Assembly: GCF_001613545.1 (NCBI RefSeq)
Contig: NZ_BDCO01000002.1
Coordinates: 2,604,001-2,668,000, forward strand
Direction: 5' to 3'
Length of the DNA stretch: 64,000 bases
Source: Terrimicrobium sacchariphilum
Lineage (GTDB): Bacteria > Verrucomicrobiota > Verrucomicrobiia > Chthoniobacterales > Terrimicrobiaceae
Part shown: positions 50,607 to 58,534 of the stretch, in pieces
Numbering within the stretch: position 1 is the first letter of the stretch
Layout: every line of letters begins with the position of its first letter
Program-made: the position numbers and the translations under genes
Notes under the pieces: model-generated
The model's input: only the letters and a program-made list of their open reading frames with translations
What the model was told of the DNA's origin: nothing
Database searches by the model: none

Positions 50607-51290
50607 TCAGGCTTTCTCCTGGGCAACCCAGTCGATGGCAAAGCGCACCATCTCACCGGCGTCGCGAAATCCGAGCTTCTCCTTGATATGCGCACGATGG
50701 GTTTCGATCGTCTTTACACTCAGGTGCAGTTCTCCGGCGATTTCCTTGGTGCCATAGCCGCGTCCGAGGAGCTCAAGCACCTCCAGCTCACGATCGGAAA
50801 GTCGGTCGACTGGTGATCCACTGCCGCCCTCCGCAGTCTGGATCGCCTGGAAGATTAGACGCTCGCTAAGCCTGGGGCTGACGTAGATTTCTCCTTTAAG
50901 GACCTTGCGAAGGGCGTCGAGGACGTGTGTCAGGGCCTCCGCTTTCATGACGTAGCCCAATGCTCCCGCTTTGAGTGCACGGAGGGCGTAGAGAGATTCG
51001 TCGTGCATTGAGAGCATGAGGAGAGGGAGCTTGGGCTGCTCCGACTTCATGAGTTTGATCAGCTCAATACCATTGGTTCCCGGCAGAGAAATGTCCAGGA
51101 GAGCTACATCCGGCTTCAGAGTGCGCATGGCCTCCAGGGCGGAAGGCGAGGAGGCAGCTTCACCGCAGACCTCCAGATCCGCCTCTGCGTTGATCAATGC
51201 CGTGATACCGTGGCGGAATACCGGATGGTCATCCACGATCAATACCCGGCGCTTGGCTTCAGTGGCCTTGTCTGTTTTCGAGTCACTCAT
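50607..51290 (-). CDS. LuxR/NarL-family response regulator
   Basis: 227 residues. The receiver starts RRVLIVDDHPVFRHGI, with phospho-acceptor Asp in VALLDISLPGTNG and the conserved Lys in GYVMKAEAL. The C-terminal GerE/LuxR HTH reads LSDRELEVLELLGRGYGTKE, IAGELHLSVKTIETHRAHI. It is the partner of the histidine kinase immediately upstream, with which it overlaps by 8 bases. Target genes are unknown; adjacent DUF1328, CBS and DUF883-type genes hint at a stress response, which is inference. Confidence 0.93.
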   Translation of the reverse strand: MSDSKTDKATEAKRRVLIVDDHPVFRHGITALINAEADLEVCGEAASSPSALEAMRTLKPDVALLDISLPGTNGIELIKLMKSEQPKLPLLMLSMHDESLYALRALKAGALGYVMKAEALTHVLDALRKVLKGEIYVSPRLSERLIFQAIQTAEGGSGSPVDRLSDRELEVLELLGRGYGTKEIAGELHLSVKTIETHRAHIKEKLGFRDAGEMVRFAIDWVAQEKA

Positions 51291-52272
51291 GAGGATTTGG
51301 AAATGTACAGATCACCCGGGTCCCTCTGCCGGGCTCAAAATGAAAATGGACTTCACCTCGCATTGCCTGCGCCCTGTAGCGCAGGGTACGAACAGCAGTT
51401 CCGTAGGGCTCCTTGGTCAATTCACCCTCGGACTTTCCATTATCGAGAATTTCGAGGCAAATCGAATCGTTCTTCTTCGAAAGGGTGAGGGTGATATGGG
51501 AGGCTCCAGATTGCTGGATGGCTGTGGTCACCGCCTCTTGGGCGATTCGGTACGCATTGCGCGCGGCGATGGAATTCTCCACAAGGATGTTCTTCTTGCA
51601 GTGGAAGTCGCATCGAATCGAATGGCTGGCGCGCGTCGCAAGTTCCTGCAAAGCCGACATAAGCCCGGCTGAGTCAAGTTCCACCGGATGCAGGCCTCGG
51701 GATATATCCCGAGCCTGAGTGACGGAGTCATTGATGAGCCTGGCGAGATCATGGAGCGCCGAGGCGTGATTGGAGCCATCCCGCTCCAAGGCCCCTGCCA
51801 GCGCTTTAGCGGCGAATGCCGCGCCTAACAAGTGCTGGCAGAGATGATCATGAAGTTCCTGGCCGATTCGGCGTTGCTCCCGTTCTGTTGCTTCCAGGAG
51901 AGCGCGTTCGAGGAACTTTTGCTCCGTGATATCCTCCGCCAGGATGAGCGTCTCGTCGACGGAATCAGCAAGATGCAGGAGCTTGAGTTCCACGGGTTCG
52001 CCGGACTTGCGTGTGGTTTCCACCTCCTGTTCCTGAACGGAACCACCGGTGTTTTCGCTCACGCGATTCCAATCCACCAATTTATGGAGCGGCTGTCCCA
52101 TGACCTCGTGTGCATCCCATCCAAATATTGCGGCAGCGCCCTTGCTCCATTGCCGGATGATGTTTTCCCGGTCAACGCTGAGGCGACCCACGGGCAGGGC
52201 GTCGAGCAGTGGCTCGAACCGCTGCCCGTGGTCACCATTCGGGTTTATCGAGTCATCCTCTACCGTAGCCAT
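51283..52272 (-). CDS. PAS-domain histidine kinase, HisKA_3 (NarX/DegS-like)
   Basis: About 329 residues without membrane helices. A PAS domain (FEPLLDALPVGRLSVDRENI to EDITEQKFLE) precedes HisKA_3 with the phospho-accepting His in RRIGQELHDHLCQHLLGAAF. The HATPase has a weak N box (RIAQEAVTTAIQQSGAS) and ends VICTFPNPHE. Such cytosolic kinases often sense redox state or cofactors through PAS. The start at ATG 52272 (MATVEDDS) is preferred; an extension to 52308 exists. It is translationally coupled to its LuxR-type response regulator. Confidence 0.9.
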   Translation of the reverse strand: MATVEDDSINPNGDHGQRFEPLLDALPVGRLSVDRENIIRQWSKGAAAIFGWDAHEVMGQPLHKLVDWNRVSENTGGSVQEQEVETTRKSGEPVELKLLHLADSVDETLILAEDITEQKFLERALLEATEREQRRIGQELHDHLCQHLLGAAFAAKALAGALERDGSNHASALHDLARLINDSVTQARDISRGLHPVELDSAGLMSALQELATRASHSIRCDFHCKKNILVENSIAARNAYRIAQEAVTTAIQQSGASHITLTLSKKNDSICLEILDNGKSEGELTKEPYGTAVRTLRYRAQAMRGEVHFHFEPGRGTRVICTFPNPHE

Positions 52273-52351
52273 CGCTACAAGAGCAACACGTCCACAGAGG
52301 GATGACAAGCTTCACCTCCCAGCAAGGGGGAGTCGATTCCCGCTTTGTTCA

Positions 52352-52519
52352 TCAGGCGACCGGAGGCCGTCCCCGGAAGATGAGGGAAATGATGAACAGA
52401 ATGAGGAATAAACCAAACAGCACCTGAGCAATCCAGGCTGCGGATCCCGCAATGCCGCTGAATCCGAGCGCTGCTGCTATCAGTGCTACAACCAAGAATG
52501 TGAGTGCCCAACTAAGCAT
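52352..52519 (-). CDS. DUF1328 small membrane protein
   Basis: 55 residues with two hydrophobic helices: [20 protein letters not shown] and [19 protein letters not shown], ending RGRPPVA. This is the YtjA/DUF1328 family, small inner-membrane proteins common in stress-related gene sets, function unknown. The start at 52519 has AAGGA 6 bases upstream, which decides it against the longer frame to 52585. It stands alone, upstream of the kinase on the same strand. Confidence 0.9.
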   Translation of the reverse strand: MLSWALTFLVVALIAAALGFSGIAGSAAWIAQVLFGLFLILFIISLIFRGRPPVA

Positions 52520-52636
52520 AGTGTTCCTTTCGTTTTGAAGGGCATCGCCTCGGCTGGCATACCTGCGTGTATCGATGGGTGCCATCGCTAGGATACGGAT
52601 GGCGTGGTCAGGTTATGCCCTGACCGGGGCAGCGCC

Positions 52637-53026
52637 TTACTGGGCGGAAATCTCAGCGGCAGCTTCCTTCAGGACGGTATCGAGTTCGTCGGGACCGAAG
52701 GGTTTGACCAAATGATGGCGAAATCCAGCGGAAAGGCTTTTTTCCTTGTCAGCTCGCATTCCGTATCCGCTCATCGCGATCCCAAAGGGAAGCACGCCAC
52801 TTTCCCGGATGCGGCGCATCAACTCCCACCCATCCCCATCGGGAAGACCGATGTCGGATATCAGGACATCTACCGGGACCGATCGCAGGTCCTCAAGAGC
52901 GGAGGCCATGTCGCGCGCGCTGCGCACCGAATGACCTACCATGGAAAGATACTTGCCAAGATATTGGAGGGTGTCCTCGTGGTTCTCGACGATAAAAATG
53001 GACAATGCACGGCCTCGATCTTCCAT
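52637..53026 (-). CDS. Single-domain response regulator
   Basis: 129 residues, receiver only. The acidic pocket is in LSIFIVENHEDTLQYL, the phospho-acceptor Asp in VLISDIGLPDGDGWE and the conserved Lys in HHLVKPFGPDEL. There is no output domain, so it probably works by protein interaction or in a phosphorelay with the neighbouring hybrid kinases. The pocket has Glu/Asn in place of the usual DD pair. It sits between DUF1328 and another receiver gene on the same strand. Confidence 0.88.
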   Translation of the reverse strand: MEDRGRALSIFIVENHEDTLQYLGKYLSMVGHSVRSARDMASALEDLRSVPVDVLISDIGLPDGDGWELMRRIRESGVLPFGIAMSGYGMRADKEKSLSAGFRHHLVKPFGPDELDTVLKEAAAEISAQ

Positions 53027-53108
53027 GACTCTCCCAGCATACTACGTTCTGTGCCAGGAGAGTGCCAACGCAAAGATCGATTCGATTGGGAAATACCTGG
53101 AAGGGAGC

Positions 53109-53474
53109 TTACTCGTCCCGGAATGGCGTGAGGTATTTCTCGGTTTTTGTAATGACCTCTGCTTCCGCGAAAGGGTAGGCCAGATAGTCGGTCGCGCCAC
53201 TGTCAAAGGCGGCGGAAAGCATTTCATTGTCGTCATCCCTAGCTACCACGAGGATTTCCGTGCCGTCGACGGGAGGAATATCCCGGATCAAGGCGACTTC
53301 CTGGATGGAATCCGTGATCACAATGATCGGGGAATCGATCTCCTGAAGCTTTTCCCGTTCGCTGATGACTAGCAGGCTGGAATAGTGGTCCCGGAGGATT
53401 CGTTCGATCTGGCCGAGAATCTCGCCATCCCGAACGAACAAGGCAATACGAGGGAGAAATGTCGTCGTTTCCAT
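53109..53474 (-). CDS. Degenerate receiver-domain protein
   Basis: 121 residues with receiver-like topology: PRIALFVRDGEILGQIERIL (only one acidic residue where two are expected), PIIVITDSIQEVALI with a possible phospho-Asp, and ATDYLAYPFAEAE. In the last motif the otherwise invariant Lys before ProPhe is replaced by Tyr. Normal phosphorylation switching is therefore doubtful. The ATG at 53474 is chosen because the upstream extension to 53543 looks non-coding. It is probably regulated or used together with the adjacent single-domain receiver. Confidence 0.7.
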   Translation of the reverse strand: METTTFLPRIALFVRDGEILGQIERILRDHYSSLLVISEREKLQEIDSPIIVITDSIQEVALIRDIPPVDGTEILVVARDDDNEMLSAAFDSGATDYLAYPFAEAEVITKTEKYLTPFRDE

Positions 53475-53604
53475 GTCGATGAATCGATTTCGGGGGTGGC
53501 CTGGATGCCTTCTTGTCAGGATGAGAGGGAAACTCAGGTGCATATTTTACCTCTGCGAAAAAAGTTCAGGGCCGCCCACCCGGGCATTTGCGTTCCTTGT
53601 GGAT

Positions 53605-54039
53605 ATGAAGCAAAAGGAATCCAAAAAAGGGGGGCGGGTGAGGGATGTAGCTTCGGCCCACCCATCCGCTCTCGACGTGACCACCTCGACCAAATCAGCG
53701 GGGGAAAAGTTGAAACGGCTCAATACAGAGAAGTTTCCTGTCGCCAAGGGCGATAAGCTCGTTGGACGGACGAACGATCTCAATCCCGAGCGATCTGCTG
53801 CGCGGTTCGGACACGATCCAGAGTCCACCACCATAGGGGAAACGGAACTGAGCGAGGCAGTGTACTGCTATGAAGATCAATCGTCCGACGAAGCAAAAAA
53901 GATCATGTTGGAGAATGGACTCGAACATATGCCGGTCGTCGACCGCGAACTGCGAATTGTCGGGATCGTTTCCCTCAAGTCGTTGAAAACAGGAGAGGTG
54001 CCGGAACCCCCGAAGACCAAAAAACGAAAGGCGGCCTAG
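53605..54039 (+). CDS. CBS-domain pair protein
   Basis: 144 residues. Two CBS-like repeats are visible, one around GEKLKRLNTEKFPVAKGDKL and one around AKKIMLENGLEHMPVVDREL with RIVGIVSLKSL. The N- and C-termini are basic (KTKKRKAA at the end). CBS pairs bind adenosyl ligands such as AMP or ATP and often act as energy sensors. The start is the ATG at 53605. The stop codon TAG lies inside the palindrome of its own terminator. Confidence 0.8.
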   Translation: MKQKESKKGGRVRDVASAHPSALDVTTSTKSAGEKLKRLNTEKFPVAKGDKLVGRTNDLNPERSAARFGHDPESTTIGETELSEAVYCYEDQSSDEAKKIMLENGLEHMPVVDRELRIVGIVSLKSLKTGEVPEPPKTKKRKAA

Positions 54040-54050
54040 GCCGCCTTTCG
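54025..54050. terminator. 26-bp palindromic terminator overlapping the CBS gene stop
   Basis: A perfect palindrome with 12-base arms CGAAAGGCGGCC and GGCCGCCTTTCG around TA. The stop codon TAG (54037-54039) is at its centre. It lies between the CBS gene (+) and a convergent membrane-protein gene (-), so it may act in both directions. The T-run is short. Confidence 0.6.
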
Positions 54051-54087
54051 GATCAGGTTGCGATAGTGTGGTTGAAGCCGATCGCTT

Positions 54088-54429
54088 TCAGGTGGTCGGT
54101 CCTGTCGGTGAATCGATCACCGGCTCATGCGCACCTTCGACCAGAGTGCGGCTGTTGGCCTGCACTTGGGCCGCGATGAACTCATAGAGCTTGTAAGCAC
54201 CGAAAAGGAGCAAAGCAGGCTTGAGCAAAGCCAGGAAGATACGAATCTTGAGCCGGACAATCAGTCCTATAGGCAGGAAGTGCAGGACATACCCGATAAG
54301 GGCAGCGACCAGAACGGAAGCGAGTGGAGCGCTACGGATCTGCTCTTCGCAATCCTTGCAGGTAGCGTCGAGCGTCTTGCAGGCACTTTGCACTCCCTTG
54401 CCGAGGGTGTCATCAATGGATGCGCTCAT
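54088..54429 (-). CDS. Small membrane protein next to DUF883-like gene
   Basis: 113 residues. The N-terminus has cysteines (SACKTLDATCKDCEEQIRS), followed by two hydrophobic segments (about 37-58 and 63-82: LASVLVAALIGYVLHFLPIG, then FLALLKPALLLFGAYKLYEF), and a polar tail. It is 3 bases after the DUF883-like gene on the same strand and likely its partner. No named family; resembles membrane proteins of stress-related operons. Confidence 0.65.
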   Translation of the reverse strand: MSASIDDTLGKGVQSACKTLDATCKDCEEQIRSAPLASVLVAALIGYVLHFLPIGLIVRLKIRIFLALLKPALLLFGAYKLYEFIAAQVQANSRTLVEGAHEPVIDSPTGPTT

Positions 54430-54432
54430 GAT

Positions 54433-54795
54433 TTACCACCATTTCAGCTTGCTGCCGAGGGCCTGGGCCTGCTCGACAATGTTGGACTGGGTCTCGGCGT
54501 AACGCTGTTTCAGCTGGGGAATCTTCTCCCGCAGCTCGGAATACGCCGTATCGAGGAGCTCTCGGGCCGCCTGGGCCGTGTCCTTTTCTTTCTCCTCGCG
54601 CTGGCTCAAGAGATAGCCCAGTCCCAAACCGAGGGCGAAGGCGCCGGCGATAACCGGGATGGGGTTTTCTCGCACGTATTTGCGGCTCGCCGCATAGGCG
54701 CTCTTGGCTCCTTCGACGCATTTACAGGCCGGAGGCGGAGTCTCATCAAATTCAGTGGAGGTCGTGCCGATTTCTTCAGGTATGGGATTGCTCAT
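54433..54795 (-). CDS. DUF883 (ElaB/YqjD-like) family protein
   Basis: 120 residues. A polar N-terminus with ACKCVEGAK precedes SRKYVRENPIPVIAGAFALG and LGLGYLLSQREEKEK, the DUF883-type C-terminal membrane helix with its (N)P...GLG.LL motif. Here an amphipathic helical tail (ARELLDTAYSELREKIPQLK) follows it. E. coli relatives are inner-membrane ribosome-associated proteins of stationary phase. The ATG at 54795 is chosen over the frame to 54876. It forms a two-gene unit with the membrane protein downstream. Confidence 0.72.
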   Translation of the reverse strand: MSNPIPEEIGTTSTEFDETPPPACKCVEGAKSAYAASRKYVRENPIPVIAGAFALGLGLGYLLSQREEKEKDTAQAARELLDTAYSELREKIPQLKQRYAETQSNIVEQAQALGSKLKWW

Positions 54796-55039
54796 GACGT
54801 TGGATGTCTCAGGTTGCTGATATATCGGGCGCAGCACCCGGAGTGGTCGCCTGCGCTCGATGATGATTGGACTCACGATTCCTCATGGCGGAACTCGATG
54901 GCTTCCACAATAAACCTGATCCCGGTTGCTGACAACGACGAACTCTCCCTTCCCAAGAGCAGGGGGATTGCCTGGAACCTGAAATCGGGTGCAAAAATCC
55001 CCTTTTCGTCACGCCAGATTGCCGCTTTCATGTCCCTTT

Positions 55040-56221
55040 ATGACGAAAGCGGTTTTGGCCTTGGAAGACGGGACGATTTTTCGGGGCGAATCATTTGGCG
55101 CGAAGGTTAACCAAGCGGGGGAAATCTGTTTCAACACCTCCATGACGGGGTATCAGGAAATCCTGACCGATCCATCGTATCGCGGCCAGATCGTTGCCAT
55201 GACGTACCCGCTGATCGGCAACTATGGCATCAACTTCACCGATGTGGAGAGTGAGGCTCCTCACGTGCGTGGATTCGTCATCGAAGAACTCAGCGCCATT
55301 CCCAGCAACTGGCGTGCCCAGAGCACACTTCCCGAATATCTCGAGAAGTATGGCATCCCAGGCATTCAGGGCATCGACACGCGTGCACTGACTCGAAAGC
55401 TCCGCACTGGTGGCTCATTGAGGGCTGCCATCGTGGTGGGTGAGGTTTCCGATGAGGAGGCCGTGCGCATGGCTCGCGAGGCTTCGTATGACGGTATCGA
55501 TTTCGTCAAGGAGGTCACCCCGTCCTCAAAGTATCAATGGGACCCCAACGCTCTCGAAAGTGGCAAGTGGGTTTGCGCAAAGGCCGAGTACGCCCAGAAA
55601 GTCGTAGTCGACGGCAAGGGAAATATTTTTGAGGAACTGGCTCCTGCCGAGCACAAGATCGTTGCCTACGATTTCGGCATGAAAAAGAACATCCTTCGCT
55701 CGCTGCGGCGGCACGGTTTTGACGTGACTGTCGTACCGGCCTCCACTCCTGCCGCCGAGGTATTGGCGCTCAATCCCGATGGGGTTTTTCTGTCAAATGG
55801 ACCGGGCGACCCGGCGGCTCTGGAGTACGCACACGCCACCGTGCGTGAGATCATCGGCAAGAAACCGATCTTTGGCATCTGCCTGGGTCACCAGATTCTG
55901 GCGCTTGCCCTGGGGGGAAAGACTTTCAAGCTGAAGTTTGGACATCGTGGCGCGAATCAGCCGGTGCAGGATTTGCGCTCCGGCAAGGTCGCTATCACCT
56001 CACAGAATCACGGCTACGCAGTCGACCCCGACTCGCTACCCGGTGACGTCGAAGTGACTCACGTGAACCTCAATGACGGAACCGTGGCCGGACTCCGCCA
56101 CAAGGAACAGCCTGCGTTCAGCGTCCAGTATCACCCGGAGGCTTCTCCTGGGCCGCACGATGCGTCGTATTTCTTTTCCGAGTTCGCCAAAGAGGTTGCC
56201 CGGTACAAAAATTCCGCTTAG
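55040..56221 (+). CDS. carA: Carbamoyl-phosphate synthase small subunit (glutaminase)
   Basis: 393 residues. The N-terminal CPSase_sm_chain domain ([17 protein letters not shown]) is followed by the class I glutamine amidotransferase domain with nucleophile Cys in [13 protein letters not shown] and the His/Glu pair in [13 protein letters not shown]. It hydrolyses glutamine and passes ammonia to CarB for arginine and pyrimidine synthesis. carB is not adjacent. The ATG at 55040 gives the standard start [10 protein letters not shown]; the upstream in-frame ATG at 54989 is discarded. The FHA gene follows 9 bases later. Confidence 0.96.
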   Translation: MTKAVLALEDGTIFRGESFGAKVNQAGEICFNTSMTGYQEILTDPSYRGQIVAMTYPLIGNYGINFTDVESEAPHVRGFVIEELSAIPSNWRAQSTLPEYLEKYGIPGIQGIDTRALTRKLRTGGSLRAAIVVGEVSDEEAVRMAREASYDGIDFVKEVTPSSKYQWDPNALESGKWVCAKAEYAQKVVVDGKGNIFEELAPAEHKIVAYDFGMKKNILRSLRRHGFDVTVVPASTPAAEVLALNPDGVFLSNGPGDPAALEYAHATVREIIGKKPIFGICLGHQILALALGGKTFKLKFGHRGANQPVQDLRSGKVAITSQNHGYAVDPDSLPGDVEVTHVNLNDGTVAGLRHKEQPAFSVQYHPEASPGPHDASYFFSEFAKEVARYKNSA

Positions 56222-56230
56222 TAGTACGCC

Positions 56231-56743
56231 ATGCCCCAGATTCAGGTCTTTCTCTCGGACGAGAACAAGATTTCCCACGATCTTTCCGAAGACAAGATAA
56301 CGGTAGGTCGTTTGGCCGATAACTCGCTCCAGATCGACGATGGCTCAGTATCGAGTCACCACGCGGAGCTGGTGTTTGAGAATGGAGAGTATCATCTCCA
56401 TGACCTTGGCTCGACCAATGGCACCTTCCTCAATGAGGAGCAGGTGACCGACGCCATCCTGAAACATGGGGACGAGATTCGCTTTGGCCGCATCCCGGCG
56501 GTTTATCAGGGCGAGGAGGAAAGCGGCGCTTCTCAGCCGTTGCCTTCCAGCACGTCCAGCAAAGTGGCCGAGGTCGCCCAGCAAAGCGCCCGCCCGGTCA
56601 ACTTTGTCAGCACCTCTCCGATTCCGCGCAATGTCGAAAAGAAGGATGTGGTAGGCGTAGCACTTTATGCTCTCGCCGCCCTGGCCTTCGTTGTAGCCGG
56701 CTATGCCGCCTACTGCACATTCGCGCTTGCTCCGTCGGTCTAG
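56231..56743 (+). CDS. FHA-domain protein with C-terminal membrane anchor
   Basis: 170 residues. The FHA domain (about 1-90) has KITVGRLADNSLQID, VSSHHAELVFENGEYHLHDL and GSTNGTFLNEEQV, the phosphothreonine-binding residues Arg, Ser and His-Asn of the fold. A Ser/Pro-rich linker leads to one membrane helix (about 144-165: VALYALAALAFVVAGYAAY). It would present the FHA domain in the cytosol at the inner membrane. It lies 9 bases after carA, possibly cotranscribed. A partner kinase is not seen. Confidence 0.9.
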   Translation: MPQIQVFLSDENKISHDLSEDKITVGRLADNSLQIDDGSVSSHHAELVFENGEYHLHDLGSTNGTFLNEEQVTDAILKHGDEIRFGRIPAVYQGEEESGASQPLPSSTSSKVAEVAQQSARPVNFVSTSPIPRNVEKKDVVGVALYALAALAFVVAGYAAYCTFALAPSV

Positions 56744-56761
56744 CGCGCGGAGCGCTTTGAT

Positions 56762-57313
56762 TTACCGACCCGCGTAGCGGGCAATCGCCTCGGGTCCCAG
56801 TACGCCCACAAGCGGCAGATTGCGGTAGCGTTCGTTATAGTCGAGTCCATAGCCGACCACGAAGGCATCGGGGATGTCGAAGGCGATGAAATCAGCCTCC
56901 GCTTTTCTGGGTTGAGCGATCAGCTTGCGCAGCAGCACGCAGGACCTGAGGCTCAAGATCGTTTTGTCCTGGGCAAAATGGTCCAGCACGGTCCGCAGGG
57001 TAGTGCCAGTATCCAGAATGTCGTCGAGTACAAGCACATGGCGATTGGAAAGATCGGCCACGGGGGTCTGTCGGAAGGTGACAGAACCCTTGCTCTGGGT
57101 ACCGTGGTAGCTTGACACGGCGAGACAGTCGACCTGCAGGGGCAGGGGGATGCGGCGTAGCAAATCTGCCATGAAAATCACGCTGCCATTTAGCAGTGCC
57201 ACGATGGTGAGGTCCTTGCCCTCATACTCCGCGGTGATCTTCCGTGCCAGGATATCGAGTCGACCGAGGATGGTTGCCTCGTCAAAAAGGACTTCAGTGA
57301 TGTCTTTGATCAT
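56762..57313 (-). CDS. hpt: Hypoxanthine phosphoribosyltransferase
   Basis: 183 residues. The PRPP-binding motif is HVLVLDDILDTGTTLRTV, and the N-terminal LLNGSVIFMADLLRRIPLPL and later FVVGYGLDYNERYRNLPLVG are typical of bacterial Hpt/HGPRT. It salvages hypoxanthine (and guanine) with PRPP. It lies 2 bases after the secreted-protein gene on the same strand, so the two share a transcript. Convergent to the FHA gene. Confidence 0.95.
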   Translation of the reverse strand: MIKDITEVLFDEATILGRLDILARKITAEYEGKDLTIVALLNGSVIFMADLLRRIPLPLQVDCLAVSSYHGTQSKGSVTFRQTPVADLSNRHVLVLDDILDTGTTLRTVLDHFAQDKTILSLRSCVLLRKLIAQPRKAEADFIAFDIPDAFVVGYGLDYNERYRNLPLVGVLGPEAIARYAGR

Positions 57314-57315
57314 GA

Positions 57316-57927
57316 TTAGCGATAGCGACCGACGGCAACGAATCTGCCATTTACAAAGGAAAACAGCTCGCGAGACACAGGGTAGGGAGATGCTTCATAT
57401 TCCAGAATCACCTCTTCGGCCATATCTTGGGAAATGGAGGAGAGTTTCGGAAAAATGTAGATCACATGTCTCGACGGGATTGCCACAATGACATCCGGGC
57501 CGAGCTTTTTATCGAACATCGTGGGAAATTCAGGAGCCAGCACCGCCGAGGCGGTGAGGGGACTATCCGACTGGATCATTGCATAGGCAATAACCCCGTT
57601 TGCGTCGCGGATATAGTTGGGCTTCAGTTCCTTGAGTATAGCGGAGGCAGCAGGGATAGCCTGAGCAAGGATGTCCTTGCGCGTGACACCCATGTCCTTG
57701 ATCTCAGTGCGTTTCAGAGGCGAAATTTCCCCGTCAACCAACCTGGCTGGAACGAGTACTGTGCGTTCTGCCCCGGGGATTGGCCATTCGGCATCGTGAG
57801 GCTCATAGCTCGGTTCGATAAGTAGACGCCAAGGTTCTTCCGCCTGCGCAATCATCATGGTAATGACGAGTAACGCGATAGTGGATTTGAGTTTTTGAAG
57901 AGGTCTGCTACAGGGAGCTTTGATCAT
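57316..57927 (-). CDS. Secreted protein of unknown function (DUF1444-like)
   Basis: 203 residues. A signal-peptide-like N-terminus (KLKSTIALLVITMMIAQA, residues about 12-29) is followed by PERTVLVPAR-like beta strands (AERTVLVPARLVDGEIS), AIPAASAILKELKPNYIRD and GPDVIVAIPSRHVIYIFPKL. The latter is reminiscent of DUF1444/YtpQ-like proteins; the similarity is not certain. The start codon ATG at 57925-57927 overlaps, on the opposite strand, the ATG of ruvA (57926-57928). It precedes hpt by 2 bases. Confidence 0.65.
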   Translation of the reverse strand: MIKAPCSRPLQKLKSTIALLVITMMIAQAEEPWRLLIEPSYEPHDAEWPIPGAERTVLVPARLVDGEISPLKRTEIKDMGVTRKDILAQAIPAASAILKELKPNYIRDANGVIAYAMIQSDSPLTASAVLAPEFPTMFDKKLGPDVIVAIPSRHVIYIFPKLSSISQDMAEEVILEYEASPYPVSRELFSFVNGRFVAVGRYR

Positions 57928-58534
57928 GATCGCATTTTTGGAAGGCGAACTCGCCGAGGCCCTGCCTACGCACCTCGTTATCAATGTTCATGGAGTCGGC
58001 TATCACGTCATGATTCCGCTATCAAGTTTTGAGAAGCTCCCGCAAGTGGGAGCAAGGACCCGCATCCTCACGCATCTTGTCGTCCGGGAGGACGCCCATG
58101 TGCTTTACGGGTTCGTCACGGCCGGGGAGCGGGATCTATTTCGGTTGCTCGTCAATCACGTCACCGGCGTCGGTCCCAAGATGGGGCTGGCCGTACTCAG
58201 CGGAATGAGTGTCGAGTCCTTCAAGGCGGCGGTCGTCGCCGGGGATATCGTTGCGATATCCCGTATCAGCGGGGTCGGAAAGAAGACGGCCGAGCGCATC
58301 GTTCTGGAGCTCAAGGACAAGGTGGGGGTTGCGGCGGAGTGGGAGGCAGCCAGCGCGGCAAACGCCCCGGGACCGCGCGACCATGCCATTCACGATGCGG
58401 TGCTGGCCCTGATCTCTCTCGGCTACAAGCAGGTCGACGCTCACAAGGCCGTGAAGCAGGTCCTCGACAAGACACCGGCAGCTGCGGGCGACGCAGAGGA
58501 GTTGATCCGCCAGGCCCTTCGCTATCTCATATGA
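57926..58534 (+). CDS. ruvA: Holliday junction branch migration protein RuvA
   Basis: 202 residues. The N-terminal OB-fold (HLVINVHGVGYHVMIPLSSF) is followed by two helix-hairpin-helix motifs (LLVNHVTGVGPKMGLAVLSG and ISRISGVGKKTAERIVLELK) and a C-terminal RuvB-binding domain (AVLALISLGYKQVDAHKAVK). It binds four-way junctions and loads RuvB. ruvB and ruvC are not adjacent. The ATG at 57926 is chosen over TTG 57920; it shares bases with the divergent start codon. It overlaps the next gene by ATGA. Confidence 0.95.
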   Translation: MIAFLEGELAEALPTHLVINVHGVGYHVMIPLSSFEKLPQVGARTRILTHLVVREDAHVLYGFVTAGERDLFRLLVNHVTGVGPKMGLAVLSGMSVESFKAAVVAGDIVAISRISGVGKKTAERIVLELKDKVGVAAEWEAASAANAPGPRDHAIHDAVLALISLGYKQVDAHKAVKQVLDKTPAAAGDAEELIRQALRYLI

